Source of the DNA: Ralstonia sp. UBA689
GTDB taxonomy: Bacteria > Pseudomonadota > Gammaproteobacteria > Burkholderiales > Burkholderiaceae
NCBI RefSeq assembly: GCF_002298975.1
Contig: NZ_DBMV01000035.1
Span: forward strand, 1-38,778
Direction: 5' to 3'
DNA: 38,778 bases
A program made the position numbers and the translations under genes. A model generated the notes under the pieces. It did no database searches. It was not told the DNA's origin and saw nothing but the letters and a program-made list of their open reading frames with translations. Below are positions 8,068 to 16,997 of the stretch, one piece after another; positions within the stretch are counted from its first letter, which is position 1, and every line of letters begins with the position of its first letter.

Positions 8068-9383
8068 AGCGCCTGAGCCTCGCGCTGCTCGCGGCGCTGT
8101 TTGCCGCCACGCTCATCCCGGGCGCGGCGGCGGCCGATTCGATCGGCATGACGCCCAGACTGGACGCCGTGCCGCCGCCTGCCGAAGCGACATCGTTCAA
8201 GCCCGACCCGAACCTCGTCGCACTCGGCAAGCGGGTGTTTTTCGATCCGCGCCTGTCGGAGCCGCAGGGCACGTCGTGCGCGGCATGCCATGACCCGGCG
8301 CGTGCCTTCGCCCCCACGCTCACGGGCGAGGCGCTGCGCATCGGCGTGCCGGCCGGCAGCCGCCCGGGGCACGTGGCGGCACGCAATGCGCCGTCACTGC
8401 TGTACCTGCGCTACGTCCCGCACCGCTACTTCTTCCAGGACGACGACGCCAGCTTCCCCTCGCCGTTCGGCGGCTTCTTTGCCGACGGCCGCGCCGATTC
8501 CATCCCCGAGCAGATCCGCGGCCCGCTGTTCAATCCGGACGAGATGGCCAACCCCTCGCCGCGCACGCTGCAGCGCAAGGTGGCCAGCACCGACCTCGGT
8601 CAGGCACTTGCCAAGCAATTCGGCGCCGACGCGGTGCGCGATCCGGAACGCTTTGTCGGCGTGCTCGGCCGCGCGCTGGAGGCCTATTTCCAGAGCGATG
8701 AGATGGCGCCGTTCACCTCGCGCTTTGATGATTTTTTGCGCAAACGCACGCCACTCTCCCCCGCCGAACTGCGCGGCCTGGCCTTGTTCCGCAACCCAGA
8801 CAAGGGCAACTGCGCGTCGTGTCACCTGATGGTGGAATCGTCATCGCGCCCCGAACGCTCGCTCTTTACGGATTTCGGCTACGACGCCATCGCCGTGCCG
8901 CGCAATCCGCTGCTGCCCGCCAACAAGGACGCCCGCCACTTTGACGTGGGGCTGTGCCAGACCGCGCGCGCGCTCAAGTGGCCCGGGCCCGACCAGTGGT
9001 GCGGCTACTTCCGCACCGCCGGCCTGCGCAACGTGGCGGTGCGCCAGACGTTCATGCACAACGGCGTGTTCCGCACGCTGCGCGATACGGTGGCGTTCTA
9101 TGCCACGCGCTCGACGGACCCGGCGCAGTGGTACCCCGGCGGCAAGCGCTTCGATGACGTTCCCGCAAAGTATCAAGGCAACGTCAACGTGAACGCCGTG
9201 CCGATGAACCGCCGCCCCGGCACCACGCCCGCGCTGACGGACGATGAGATCGATGACATCGTGGCCTTCCTGCGCACGCTCACCGATGCGCGCTATGTGA
9301 CGCTGCTGCCGGACCCGGCCGCAGACAAGGCGCGCTCCGCCCACGCGCCCAAGGCCGTGGCGCGCGCCGCAAACACGCGGTAA
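8037..9383 (+). CDS. Di-haem cytochrome c peroxidase / MauG-family protein
   Basis: Two haem-binding CxxCH motifs are present, CAACH at residues 81-85 and CASCH at 259-263, in the spacing of bacterial di-haem peroxidases. Other family features are RVFFDPRLSEP, ARNAPSLLYLRYVP, TAGLRNVAVRQTFMHNGVF and TDDEIDDIVAFLRTL. The N-terminus is a signal peptide (LKRLSLALLAALFAATLIPG), so haem attachment and activity would be periplasmic. The start is uncertain: GTG at 8037 overlaps the preceding gene by 31 bases, while TTG at 8064 would overlap it by four (TTGA) and start directly at the signal peptide. Family members reduce hydrogen peroxide or oxidise protein residues; which applies is unknown. Confidence 0.9.
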   Translation: MRQDGLRRTLKRLSLALLAALFAATLIPGAAAADSIGMTPRLDAVPPPAEATSFKPDPNLVALGKRVFFDPRLSEPQGTSCAACHDPARAFAPTLTGEALRIGVPAGSRPGHVAARNAPSLLYLRYVPHRYFFQDDDASFPSPFGGFFADGRADSIPEQIRGPLFNPDEMANPSPRTLQRKVASTDLGQALAKQFGADAVRDPERFVGVLGRALEAYFQSDEMAPFTSRFDDFLRKRTPLSPAELRGLALFRNPDKGNCASCHLMVESSSRPERSLFTDFGYDAIAVPRNPLLPANKDARHFDVGLCQTARALKWPGPDQWCGYFRTAGLRNVAVRQTFMHNGVFRTLRDTVAFYATRSTDPAQWYPGGKRFDDVPAKYQGNVNVNAVPMNRRPGTTPALTDDEIDDIVAFLRTLTDARYVTLLPDPAADKARSAHAPKAVARAANTR

Positions 9384-9473
9384 CAACTTCATCGCCCGGC
9401 TGGCCGCAGTCGCATTGACGGCAGCCAGCCGAGTGCCGATCATGGAGCGTTTCGTTTCTGACCCGTTCGCGCC

Positions 9474-9926
9474 ATGACCATCCTGTCCCGCCTTTTTGCC
9501 GCCCTGTCGCTGGCCGTTGCCGCTACAGGGGCACTCGCCCAAACCCCCACCGGCCCCAACGTCGGCCTGCCCGTGGCCGACCTGACCATCGGCATGTACA
9601 AGGTCCACGCAGAGGTGGCCTCCACCCCGCAAACGCGCGAAACCGGCCTGATGTTCCGCAAGTCGATGCCTGACACCGCCGGCATGCTGTTCGTGTTCGA
9701 TGAATCCGCCGGCCACTGTTTCTGGATGAAGAACACCGACCTGCCGCTGTCCATCGCCTTCATCACCGACGATGGCACCATCTCCGACATTGCCGAGATG
9801 AAACCGCAGACCGAAGACAACCACTGCCCGACCCGCGCAGGCAGCTACGCACTGGAAATGAACAAAGGCTGGTTCGCGCGCAAGGGGATCAAGCCTGGAA
9901 TGAAGGTGGGCGGACTACCCCACTAA
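9474..9926 (+). CDS. DUF192 family exported protein
   Basis: The 150-residue protein has a signal peptide (residues 1-22, cleavage near ALAQ). The DUF192 fold is marked by VHAEVASTPQTRETGLMFRK, AGMLFVFDESAGHCFWMKNT, LPLSIAFI and GSYALEMNKGWFARKGIKPG. The family is a small beta-barrel of unknown biochemical role. The gene lies 90 bases after the peroxidase gene and 43 bases before the MBL-fold gene, all on the plus strand, which suggests co-transcription of exported proteins. Confidence 0.9.
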   Translation: MTILSRLFAALSLAVAATGALAQTPTGPNVGLPVADLTIGMYKVHAEVASTPQTRETGLMFRKSMPDTAGMLFVFDESAGHCFWMKNTDLPLSIAFITDDGTISDIAEMKPQTEDNHCPTRAGSYALEMNKGWFARKGIKPGMKVGGLPH

Positions 9927-9969
9927 GCCGCAGGCAACACGCAGATAACAACAGAGAGGAGACCGCCGC

Positions 9970-10932
9970 ATGCACGCTTTCGACAACAACCGTCGCCGCT
10001 GGATGCGGCGGGCCGGCGCGCTGGCCGTCGGCGCAGGTGCGGCCTCCGCAGGCTGGCCGCTGGCGGCATCGGCCGCCGACACCCCCAAGGGCACGCGCCT
10101 GATCCTGCTGGGCACGGGCGGCGGGCCGACGCCCAAGAAAAACCGCTCGGCGCCGGCGCAGGTGATCGTCATCAACGGCGTATCTTATGTGGTCGATTGC
10201 GGCAATGGCGTGGCGCGCCAATATGTCATGGCCGGCCTCAAGCTCAAGGCCATCCGCAATGTCTTCATCACGCACCAGCACTCCGACCACAACGCCGACT
10301 ACGGCGCGCTGATGCTGCTCGCGTGGGGCACCGACCTGACCGGCCCCATCGACGCCTGGGGCCCGCCCCCGCTGGCCGCGATGACGGCCAAGTTCCTCGA
10401 GCTGTACGACTACGACATCCGCACCCGCATTGCCGATGAAGGCCGCCCACCGCTGGCGCCGATGATCCACCCGCACGAGCTGACCGAAGGCGGGCTGGTG
10501 ATGCAGGACGCCAACGTGAAGGTGACGAGCGCGCTGGTCAAACACCCGCCGGTGTCGCCCGCGTTTGCATTCCGCTTTGACGCAGCGGACCGCTCCATCG
10601 TCATCTCCGGCGATACGGCACCGAGCGAAAACCTCGTGCGCCTGGCCTACGGCGCCGACGTGCTCGTGCACGAGGTGATGCATCTGCCGTCGCTCGACAA
10701 GCTGCTCTCCACCGAGCCCAACGCCAGGACGCTGCGCGAGCATCTGCTGGCGAGCCACACCTCCACGGAAGACGTCGGCCGCATCGCCACCGAGGCCAAG
10801 GTGAAGACGCTGGTGCTGTCGCACTTCGTGCCGGGCGGCTATCCGTTCCTGGAAGACTCGGTGTGGCTGGATGCCGTGCGCCCACACTTCAAGGGCGAGA
10901 TCATCGTCGGGCGCGATCTGCTGGAAGTGTGA
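9970..10932 (+). CDS. Tat-exported MBL-fold metallo-hydrolase (RNase Z/arylsulfatase-like)
   Basis: Ribosome-binding site GAGAGGAG lies upstream of the ATG. The N-terminus carries a twin-arginine signal (RRRWMRRAG, residues 8-16, then an Ala-rich h-region to about residue 36). The metallo-beta-lactamase fold is shown by LILLGTGGGPTP, DCGNG, THQHSDHNAD with metal ligands H102, H104, D106 and H107, the later SGDTAPSENL, and LSHFVPGG. The layout matches exported MBL-fold proteins related to RNase Z and arylsulfatases, and export argues against tRNA processing. Its 320 residues are full length. The substrate is not predictable. Confidence 0.87.
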   Translation: MHAFDNNRRRWMRRAGALAVGAGAASAGWPLAASAADTPKGTRLILLGTGGGPTPKKNRSAPAQVIVINGVSYVVDCGNGVARQYVMAGLKLKAIRNVFITHQHSDHNADYGALMLLAWGTDLTGPIDAWGPPPLAAMTAKFLELYDYDIRTRIADEGRPPLAPMIHPHELTEGGLVMQDANVKVTSALVKHPPVSPAFAFRFDAADRSIVISGDTAPSENLVRLAYGADVLVHEVMHLPSLDKLLSTEPNARTLREHLLASHTSTEDVGRIATEAKVKTLVLSHFVPGGYPFLEDSVWLDAVRPHFKGEIIVGRDLLEV

Positions 10933-10949
10933 GCAAGGTGTGACCGAGG

Positions 10950-10986
10950 GGTCTACCGCGTCGTCTCGTTGCAGTCGCGGTAGACC
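10950..10986. terminator. Perfect hairpin between convergent genes
   Basis: GGTCTACCGCG (10950-10960) and CGCGGTAGACC (10976-10986) are perfect 11-bp arms around a 15-base loop. The hairpin sits between the MBL-fold gene and the convergent mliC-like gene and covers the last codons of the latter. There is no T-run, so it may be a weak bidirectional terminator or an RNA 3'-end stabiliser. Confidence 0.5.
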
Positions 10987-11423
10987 ATGTTGCGCTCGTG
11001 TGGCAGGGTCTCGTCGGTCATGAAGCCGGTGGGGCCCTTCGTCCACCACACATACTGGCCCGACGCATAACGGGCGCCCGAAGCCGCTATCACGTTGGCG
11101 AAGACGAGCGTCTTGCCGTCGAGCACGATGGACGCGAGCGGCGTATCCCCCACCATCATGTACTTCACCGCGAGGGTCTTGCCACCCTCGCAGGCGTAAC
11201 GCACATCGTGCGGGTCTCGGATCGGCAGCGCGGTATAGGCGCGCGCCTGGTCGATGGCTTTGTTCAACCCGGCCTTGGCAAAGTCGAGCGCGGTGTTCAG
11301 TTCGTCGGATGACATGCCGGGCACGGGGGACGACTGCTGTGCCACGGCCACGCCACTGAACACGCCGGCCGCCAGGGCCATGCCCAACATTGCTGCGGTT
11401 GCAGAACGAAACATCGGACGCAT
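10953..11423 (-). CDS. MliC-like periplasmic protein (lysozyme-inhibitor fold)
   Basis: The ATG at 11423 is chosen because GAGGAG precedes it; the frame is open to 11447. A signal peptide covers residues 1-28 (ending GVAVAQ). The C-terminal domain has the MliC/PliC pattern: VRYACEGGKTLAVKYM, then ASIVLDGKTLVF, the loop IAASGARYASGQYVWWTKGP and a final Cys that may pair with the first. Family members inhibit C-type lysozyme from the periplasm or the outer membrane. The SASGARY-type loop is nearly intact here (AASGARY). An N-terminal helical extension (residues 30-65) precedes the domain. No lipobox is visible, so it is soluble. Confidence 0.72.
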   Translation of the reverse strand: MRPMFRSATAAMLGMALAAGVFSGVAVAQQSSPVPGMSSDELNTALDFAKAGLNKAIDQARAYTALPIRDPHDVRYACEGGKTLAVKYMMVGDTPLASIVLDGKTLVFANVIAASGARYASGQYVWWTKGPTGFMTDETLPHERNMVYRDCNETTR

Positions 11424-11487
11424 GAATCGGTCTCCTCGGAAGATCAAAATTATCGGAAGCCAGTTAGACGTGCGCGCAGCAAAAAAG

Positions 11488-12456
11488 TTAGTCGGCCGTG
11501 TCTGCGTCTTCCGTATCGCTGGGTTTCAGCACGAACGGCGTCGGTTCCAGGCGCTGCGGCAGCTCGTCGGACAACGCGCGGGCGGCTTCGGCAAAGCACT
11601 GCACAAGGCTGTCGGCCAGCGACGACGGCGCGTGATGCTCGGCGCGCATGGCACGCACGTCAAAGGTCTGCGCCGGCTCCAGCGCAAACAGCGCGATGCG
11701 CTCCATGCTGCCGGTGGCTGCCGTGAACTGATCGAGCATCGTCACGCCCAGCGACTCCTCTACCAGCGAGCGTGCCAGCGAATACGTCTGCACCTCCAGC
11801 GTCGACTGCGGCGCCAGCCCGCCACGCGCCAGCGTCTGCCCGACCAGCGAGCCAAGCGAGATCTGATCTTCCAGCCCGATGAAGGGCTTTTCAGCGACAA
11901 GCTTATGCAGCGCGCGGTCATCCTTCTTGTCGCTCACCCACGCGCGCGGCGCGGCCAGCAGGATGCGCCCCTGCGCCACCGGCTTGGTGCTGATGGCCGG
12001 ATGCACAGGCGGCGCAAAGGCAAAGCCGACGTCGATGTCCTGCGAGAGCAGCCCCTGCACGATCTCGGCGGTGTGGTGCGTGAACACGCGCACCAGCGTA
12101 TCGGGGTGCCGCTGCGAGAAGCGCCGCACGGCGGGCGCGAGAATGCTCGGCGCGAGGCTGGGCGTGGCCGCCACGCGCAGGCGCCCTGCCCCCTTGTGGC
12201 GCAAGTTTGCCGACACGCGCCGCACCCGCTCGACTTCCTGGTACAGGCGCTCGATCTCGCTGAACAGCTCGAACGCCTCGGCAGTGGGCTGCAGGCGGCC
12301 CTTGGTGCGGTCGAACAGGCGGAAGCCGAGTTGCAGTTCGGTGTGCTGCAGCACGCGCGTCACCACAGGCTGCGACACGTTCAGCATGCGCGCCGCCTCG
12401 CTGACGGTACCGACCAGCATCACGGCGCGGAAGACTTCAATCTGGCGCAGACGCAT
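11488..12456 (-). CDS. LysR-family transcriptional regulator
   Basis: This is a standard LysR protein of 322 residues. The winged helix-turn-helix lies at residues 1-60 (RQIEVFRAVMLVGTVSEAAR, then LNVSQPVVTRVLQHTE), followed by an effector-binding domain to about 300. The HTH begins at residue 3, so the start is sound. It is transcribed in the same direction as the mliC-like gene (65-base gap) and the next LysR gene upstream (64-base gap). No divergent target gene is present, so the regulon cannot be inferred from position. The C-terminal tail is Asp/Glu/Thr-rich (SDTEDADTAD). Confidence 0.9.
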   Translation of the reverse strand: MRLRQIEVFRAVMLVGTVSEAARMLNVSQPVVTRVLQHTELQLGFRLFDRTKGRLQPTAEAFELFSEIERLYQEVERVRRVSANLRHKGAGRLRVAATPSLAPSILAPAVRRFSQRHPDTLVRVFTHHTAEIVQGLLSQDIDVGFAFAPPVHPAISTKPVAQGRILLAAPRAWVSDKKDDRALHKLVAEKPFIGLEDQISLGSLVGQTLARGGLAPQSTLEVQTYSLARSLVEESLGVTMLDQFTAATGSMERIALFALEPAQTFDVRAMRAEHHAPSSLADSLVQCFAEAARALSDELPQRLEPTPFVLKPSDTEDADTAD

Positions 12457-12520
12457 GGCCGCTGGTCCTCACTATCCGAATAGGGAAGTACCGATTGTGA
12501 CATCCGGCGCCTGCCTTCGG

Positions 12521-13432
12521 CTAGGCGGTTTTACCAGCAGCGCCCTCGGCTTCCAGCGCATCGAAAAAGACGCGCACCTTGGCCGGCACCAGCTTGCGTG
12601 CCGGCATCAGCGCATAGACGCGCAGCGCGGTCAGCTCGAAATCGGGTAGCACACGTACGAGGCGGCCGGCGACGACTTCCGCATCGCCCACCGATCGGGC
12701 CATGCGCGCCACGCCCAGGCCGCGCACGGCGGCACGCGCGCGCATCTCGGCGTTGAGTGTCTGCAGGCGCGGCTGGATGGGAATCTCGATCGGCTCGGCG
12801 GCCGGCTCGCCAGCAGGGCGGAAGGCCCAACTCGCATCGTCAGGGCCAGACAGGCACGGCCAACCGACAAGGTCTGCCGGCGTCTTGAGCGGCTGGCGTT
12901 CTGCCAGCAGGGCGGGCGATGCGTACAACCCGCGCGGGATCATCACCACGCGCCGCGCCACCAAAGACGAATCCGGCAGCATCTGGTCGACCATCACGAA
13001 GACGATGTCGTAGCCGCTGGCCAGCAGGTCGGGCTGCTCCCACGAAATATGCACCTGGATCTGCAGGTGCGGGTAGCGCTCAAGCGTGCGGCATACCGGC
13101 TCGGTCAGGTGCTGGGCGCCCACCTCGTACGGCGCGGCAATGCGCAGCGTACCGGCCACGGTTTCGCTGGCGGCGGTGGTGTCGGCGTGGACTTCGCGCA
13201 GGCGCTCGAACAGCGGGGCGATATCGTCGTAGAAATGCGAGCCGGCTTCGGTCAGACGCAACTGGCGCGTGGTGCGAGTCATGAGCCGCACGCCCAGCGC
13301 TGCTTCCAGCCGAGACACGGCGGCGCTGGCCGTCGATTTGGGGATGCCCAGCGCCTCGGCGGCGGCGGTAAAACTGCCGGCCTCCACCACGCGACAGAAA
13401 GTCTCCCAGTCGTTCCACTCCATTGTTCGCAT
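12521..13432 (-). CDS. LysR-family transcriptional regulator, divergent from an MFS pump
   Basis: The 303-residue LysR protein has its helix-turn-helix at residues 5-64 (WETFCRVVEAGSFTAAAEAL, IPKSTASAAVSRLEAALG, LMTRTTRQLRLTEAG) and a substrate-binding-like C-terminal domain. The gene is divergent from the MFS transporter with only about 52 bases between starts, the classic layout of a LysR protein controlling the neighbouring gene. A second in-frame ATG lies three codons downstream (MEWNDW). It resembles the subgroup that represses adjacent efflux or oxidoreductase genes; the effector is unknown. Confidence 0.9.
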   Translation of the reverse strand: MRTMEWNDWETFCRVVEAGSFTAAAEALGIPKSTASAAVSRLEAALGVRLMTRTTRQLRLTEAGSHFYDDIAPLFERLREVHADTTAASETVAGTLRIAAPYEVGAQHLTEPVCRTLERYPHLQIQVHISWEQPDLLASGYDIVFVMVDQMLPDSSLVARRVVMIPRGLYASPALLAERQPLKTPADLVGWPCLSGPDDASWAFRPAGEPAAEPIEIPIQPRLQTLNAEMRARAAVRGLGVARMARSVGDAEVVAGRLVRVLPDFELTALRVYALMPARKLVPAKVRVFFDALEAEGAAGKTA

Positions 13433-13484
13433 GACTGGACAGTGTTCCTAGAGTTGGCCGTTTATTTGGCTAGCGGGCAAGTTT

Positions 13485-15053
13485 ATGCTCCGGCACATGT
13501 CGCTGCAAATCCTTCGGCCCGCCTCTCTGCGGGCGTTTCCGCATTTCTCTTCGGCTCGCGTCCACGCTTTCGGCCTGGCGCTGGGCCTGTCGACGGGGCT
13601 CGATTTCGTCTCTTCGCAGATGATGGCCGTGGCGGGCCAGCATATCCAGGGCGGCGTGCACGCAAGCCCGGAGGCTTACCTCTATGCCGTCACCGCGTAT
13701 GCCGTGGCGGCGGTGGTGGCCAACTTGGCCATCGGCCGCATCGCCGCGCAGGTGGGCTACCGGATGTTCTCGCTGGTGGGCATCGTACTGTTCGCCATCG
13801 GCTGCATCGTCTGTGCGCAGTCCAACAATATCGGCGAACTCGTCATCGGGCGGACCATCCAGGGCCTGGGCGCGGGCGGGTTGTTCTCGGCATCGCGCAT
13901 TCTGGTGCAGCTTGCGGCCGACCCCGACGAGCGCATGCCGCCCATGCTGATGTTCAGTGTCGGGCTATTCGGCCTGACGACCATTGCACCGTGGATCTGC
14001 GCCGAGGTGCTCGAATACAGCGAATGGCGCGTGATCTTCTGGCTCGAACTGATGCTGGCCGCGGTGGCCTGGATGGCGATGTTCTTCCTGCCGCCCGAGC
14101 ACCATCAGCCGCGCACGCGCGCCGCACGGCGCCCGCATGAACCACCGCCGGAAGACGGCCAGTGGGACTGGATCGGCGTGGGCGCCATGGCCATCGGCGC
14201 ACTGTCATTCCTGATAGGCCTGTCGGAGCTGCGCTACAACCGGCTGACGGCCTCGCCGCTCATTCCGCTGCTGTTGCTGGGCGGCGCGGCCTCGCTGCTG
14301 CTGGCCATCCACCGCCTGCGCACGCACCCCGATCCGTGGCTCGATATCTCGCGCCTGAATGGTCGCCGCTACCTCTGGGGCATCGGCTTCTATGGCATCT
14401 ACTACCTGATGAGCGGGTTCTGGTCGTACCTGTTCCCGGCGGTGTCGCAAGGCGGGCTGGGCTTCACGTTCCGCACGACCACGCTGTTCCTGATGATCAG
14501 CGGCGCGGTATCAACCGTGGTGGCGGTGGTCATCACGATCTGGCTGCCGTTCTTTTTCCGCAAGCGCCGCATCATCGCCATCGGTTTCGGCATCTATGCG
14601 GCGGCGGCGCTGCTGCTGGCCACCAGCCTGATGCCAGGCGCGCCGGACTACGCGTTCTTCCCCGTGTCGTTCCTGGAAGGCATGACGCCTGGCGCAGTGA
14701 TGATCCAGATCGCGATGATGACCTACCTCGATCTGGACCGCGAAGACTTCGCGCACGGCTACCAGATGAAGAACATCGCCCGCCAGTTCGCCACGGCGGT
14801 GGGTACGGGGCTGGCGGCGGTGTCGCTGCAGACACAGCAGGCGGAATCGCGCTCGCTGATCGTGGCGCACGTGACGCGCTTCACGTCGGACCTGCAGGCC
14901 GCCAGCCCGCTCACGCCGCAGCGGCTGGCAATCCTGTCGGCCGAGATCGACCGGCAGGCGACGCTGCTCGCGGGCACGCAGCTCTTCAGTTGGTTTGCGG
15001 TGGCGTGCGGGGTGTTAGCGGTGGTGGTGCTGGTGCAGCGGTCGTTGCGTTAA
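13485..15053 (+). CDS. MFS transporter, DHA2-type (EmrB/QacA-like)
   Basis: This 522-residue integral membrane protein has about 12-14 hydrophobic segments and the MFS signatures IGRIAAQVGYRMFSLVGI and IGRTIQGLGAGG (motif C-like region). The length and the central charged loop (residues 205-225, rich in Arg/His/Pro) fit drug:H+ antiporters of the DHA2 group. ATGs at 13485 and 13497 are both possible. The gene is divergent from a LysR regulator, which probably controls it. The stop overlaps the stop of the convergent grpB-like gene (TTAA, 15050-15053). The substrate is unknown; efflux of a toxic organic compound is the family's usual role. Confidence 0.87.
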   Translation: MLRHMSLQILRPASLRAFPHFSSARVHAFGLALGLSTGLDFVSSQMMAVAGQHIQGGVHASPEAYLYAVTAYAVAAVVANLAIGRIAAQVGYRMFSLVGIVLFAIGCIVCAQSNNIGELVIGRTIQGLGAGGLFSASRILVQLAADPDERMPPMLMFSVGLFGLTTIAPWICAEVLEYSEWRVIFWLELMLAAVAWMAMFFLPPEHHQPRTRAARRPHEPPPEDGQWDWIGVGAMAIGALSFLIGLSELRYNRLTASPLIPLLLLGGAASLLLAIHRLRTHPDPWLDISRLNGRRYLWGIGFYGIYYLMSGFWSYLFPAVSQGGLGFTFRTTTLFLMISGAVSTVVAVVITIWLPFFFRKRRIIAIGFGIYAAAALLLATSLMPGAPDYAFFPVSFLEGMTPGAVMIQIAMMTYLDLDREDFAHGYQMKNIARQFATAVGTGLAAVSLQTQQAESRSLIVAHVTRFTSDLQAASPLTPQRLAILSAEIDRQATLLAGTQLFSWFAVACGVLAVVVLVQRSLR

Positions 15054-15550
15054 GTGCTTGAGTTGAGCAAAAGAACCCGTGCAATAAAGTCTGCCTTCGC
15101 CTGCCGATAAGACTCCATTGGCTGGCCAACACAGGCGATCTTCAGTGCGTTGAACGCGGCCACCTGATGAGGATCGCGCAACAGACAGTCGCGAAAGAGA
15201 ACGAACACATCCAACTCCGACCCTCGCGCGACCAACTGGACACCAAGGGGTGGATGGTGGTGATCATCCTTGAACGCCGAAAATGCCGCGCTGCGAAACG
15301 AATCGGCATTGCGTGCATAGCGTGCCGCCAATAGCGCATCGATGCGAGCGATGTCATCGGGAATTGCCCGCACGCAGATATCCATATCGCCTTTGGTCAA
15401 GCAGCCTGCGATGGCGGTAGACCCAACATGGAAAATCTCGGCAGACGCCGGCAGATAGCCAGACCAGGTCGCACAGAATGCGTTGAAGGCCGCGTTCGCC
15501 TGCTGGACAACTTCGTCATGCCGCCGCAAGACCAACTTCTCCAACGTCAT
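15050..15550 (-). CDS. GrpB/UPF0157-type nucleotidyltransferase-fold protein
   Basis: The 166-residue protein has the signature IFHVGSTAIAGCLTKGDMDI (residues 39-58), the GS...D-D nucleotidyltransferase-like motif of the GrpB family, followed by LGVQLVARGSELDVFVLFRD and a C-terminal helix YRQAKADFIARVL. Typical members read HVGSTAVPGLxAKPxxDI, so the Pro is replaced by Ala here. The biological role is unknown. The start lies three bases after the doxX-like stop, so the two are co-transcribed, and the stop overlaps that of the convergent MFS gene. Confidence 0.8.
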   Translation of the reverse strand: MTLEKLVLRRHDEVVQQANAAFNAFCATWSGYLPASAEIFHVGSTAIAGCLTKGDMDICVRAIPDDIARIDALLAARYARNADSFRSAAFSAFKDDHHHPPLGVQLVARGSELDVFVLFRDCLLRDPHQVAAFNALKIACVGQPMESYRQAKADFIARVLLLNSST

Positions 15551-15553
15551 GCG

Positions 15554-15964
15554 CTACGACTTCTGCAACGCATACCTCCCCGGCCCCGTCACGGCCAGCA
15601 GAAGCAACCCGCCCATGATGCTGAGGTTCTTGTAGAACTGAACCATGTTGGCGGTCTGCATGGCACCTTCCACGTTCCAGAACGTGTGGGCGATGAGCGC
15701 CGTGCCCAACACGAACAGCGCCATCAAAAGCGCGAGCGGCCGCGTCCAGAACCCGATCAGCAGCGCGATCCCCACCCCGAATTCCATGACCACGGCGATG
15801 ATAGCGGCGAGCATCGGCATGGGCGCGCCCACCGTGCCCATGTAGCCGACCGTGGCCTGGAAGCCCGTCAATTTTCCCCAGCCGGAAATCAGGAACAGGA
15901 TCATCATCAGCACGCGACCGAGCAGGATCAACTCGTCGCGCCAACGTTCGATGGCTGCATTCAT
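15554..15964 (-). CDS. DoxX family inner-membrane protein
   Basis: The ATG at 15964 has GGAGG upstream and is preferred to the open extension to 16039. The 136-residue product has four transmembrane helices and DoxX signatures: LGRVLMMILFLISGWGKLTG (17-36), MLAAIIAVVMEFGVGIALLI, GFWTRPLALLMALFVL and NMVQFYKNLSIMGGLLLLA. Family members are small quinone-associated or redox-linked membrane proteins, often near oxidative-stress genes. It lies 34 bases downstream of a LysR gene on the same strand and directly upstream of the grpB-like gene. Confidence 0.9.
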   Translation of the reverse strand: MNAAIERWRDELILLGRVLMMILFLISGWGKLTGFQATVGYMGTVGAPMPMLAAIIAVVMEFGVGIALLIGFWTRPLALLMALFVLGTALIAHTFWNVEGAMQTANMVQFYKNLSIMGGLLLLAVTGPGRYALQKS

Positions 15965-15998
15965 GGCGGCCTCCGGGCCGAGTGGTGATGCTTGAAGT

Positions 15999-16883
15999 CT
16001 AGGCGCTGGTGGTACCAAGTGTGGTTTCGAGCGCATCAAGTACCGCCTGAATCACACCGTGCCGCACGTGTTCTTTCCGCTCGATCATGCCGACGGTGCG
16101 CACGGGTGTCTGCGGCGGCATGGGCAGCACGCGCAGGGCCGGGTCACTCTCCCAGCTTGCGCGACGCAGGCGCGGCACCAGCGTCACGCCCACCTGCTGG
16201 CGCACCAGCTCGACAATCGCCTCGATCGAATTCACTTCGATGAACTCGTTGACCGCCATGTGCGTCTTGCGCAGGGCTCGGTCGATCAGCGCGCCGGTGC
16301 GCACCGCACGGTCGAAACGCAGGAAGGGGTGGGTGCGCAGGACTTCCTCGGCGCGGCCGCGCGTGTGGCGGCCGGCCACCACGACCAGCGGTTCGGTATA
16401 GAGCGGATGCCACGCCAGGTTGGCAGGCAAACGTTCGAGATGCTCGACCACCAGCGCGCCGTCCAGCTCGCCCGCTTCCACCTGCTCGGCCAGCTCGCCG
16501 GATTTGCCGGTGATGAGCTTTACATCGAGCCTCTTGTGCACCTGCTTGAGCCCCGCCACCGCATGCGCGAGCGACCCCATGACCGACACCACCGCGCCAA
16601 TCGCCACGGCACCGGCCAGTTCCGTCTGCGGCTCGTCACCGATGCGCATGGCGTCATACAACGACAGCAGGTGTTCAGCCTGCGGCAGCAGCGCACGGCC
16701 GTGCGCGTTGAGCGTGACGGTGCGCCCCGAGCGGTCGAACAGGTCGCGCCGCAGCTCGGCTTCCAGCGCGCGCATCTGCAGGCTCACGGCGGCCTGCGTA
16801 AGTGCCACGCGCTCGGCGGCGGCGGCAAGCGAGCCATGCCGCGCCACGGCCACGAAGGTACGCAGAAAGCGAACGGTGCTCAT
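15999..16883 (-). CDS. LysR-family regulator divergent from the GGT/symporter genes
   Basis: This 294-residue LysR protein has a standard N-terminal helix-turn-helix (RFLRTFVAVARHGSLAAAAE, VALTQAAVSLQMRALEAEL) and an effector domain. It is divergent from the gamma-glutamyltransferase-family gene, with 114 bases between the starts. A LysR-type box candidate (TCAAG-TTTTT-CTTAA) lies just upstream of its start at 16893-16907. It probably controls the divergent enzyme/transporter pair and may auto-repress. The ligand may be the substrate of that pathway, but nothing in the sequence names it. Confidence 0.9.
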   Translation of the reverse strand: MSTVRFLRTFVAVARHGSLAAAAERVALTQAAVSLQMRALEAELRRDLFDRSGRTVTLNAHGRALLPQAEHLLSLYDAMRIGDEPQTELAGAVAIGAVVSVMGSLAHAVAGLKQVHKRLDVKLITGKSGELAEQVEAGELDGALVVEHLERLPANLAWHPLYTEPLVVVAGRHTRGRAEEVLRTHPFLRFDRAVRTGALIDRALRKTHMAVNEFIEVNSIEAIVELVRQQVGVTLVPRLRRASWESDPALRVLPMPPQTPVRTVGMIERKEHVRHGVIQAVLDALETTLGTTSA

Positions 16884-16889
16884 CGGGCG

Positions 16890-16916
16890 ATACTCAAGTT
16901 TTTCTTAATCTGAGTC
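16890..16916. promoter_or_regulatory. LysR-type operator candidate
   Basis: TCAAGTTTTTCTTAA is a near-perfect dyad with the T-N11-A spacing typical of LysR proteins. It is nested in a wider dyad ACTCA-N14-TGAGT (16892-16915), and both lie in the divergent intergenic region. Functional assignment is inference. Confidence 0.4.
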
Positions 16917-16997
16917 CAACGAATTTTAGCTTTATTCATTTTCGCCACGCGCGAATAATCGTCGGCAACGTCCCTCTCTTTTCGCTTTGGCCGCGCC

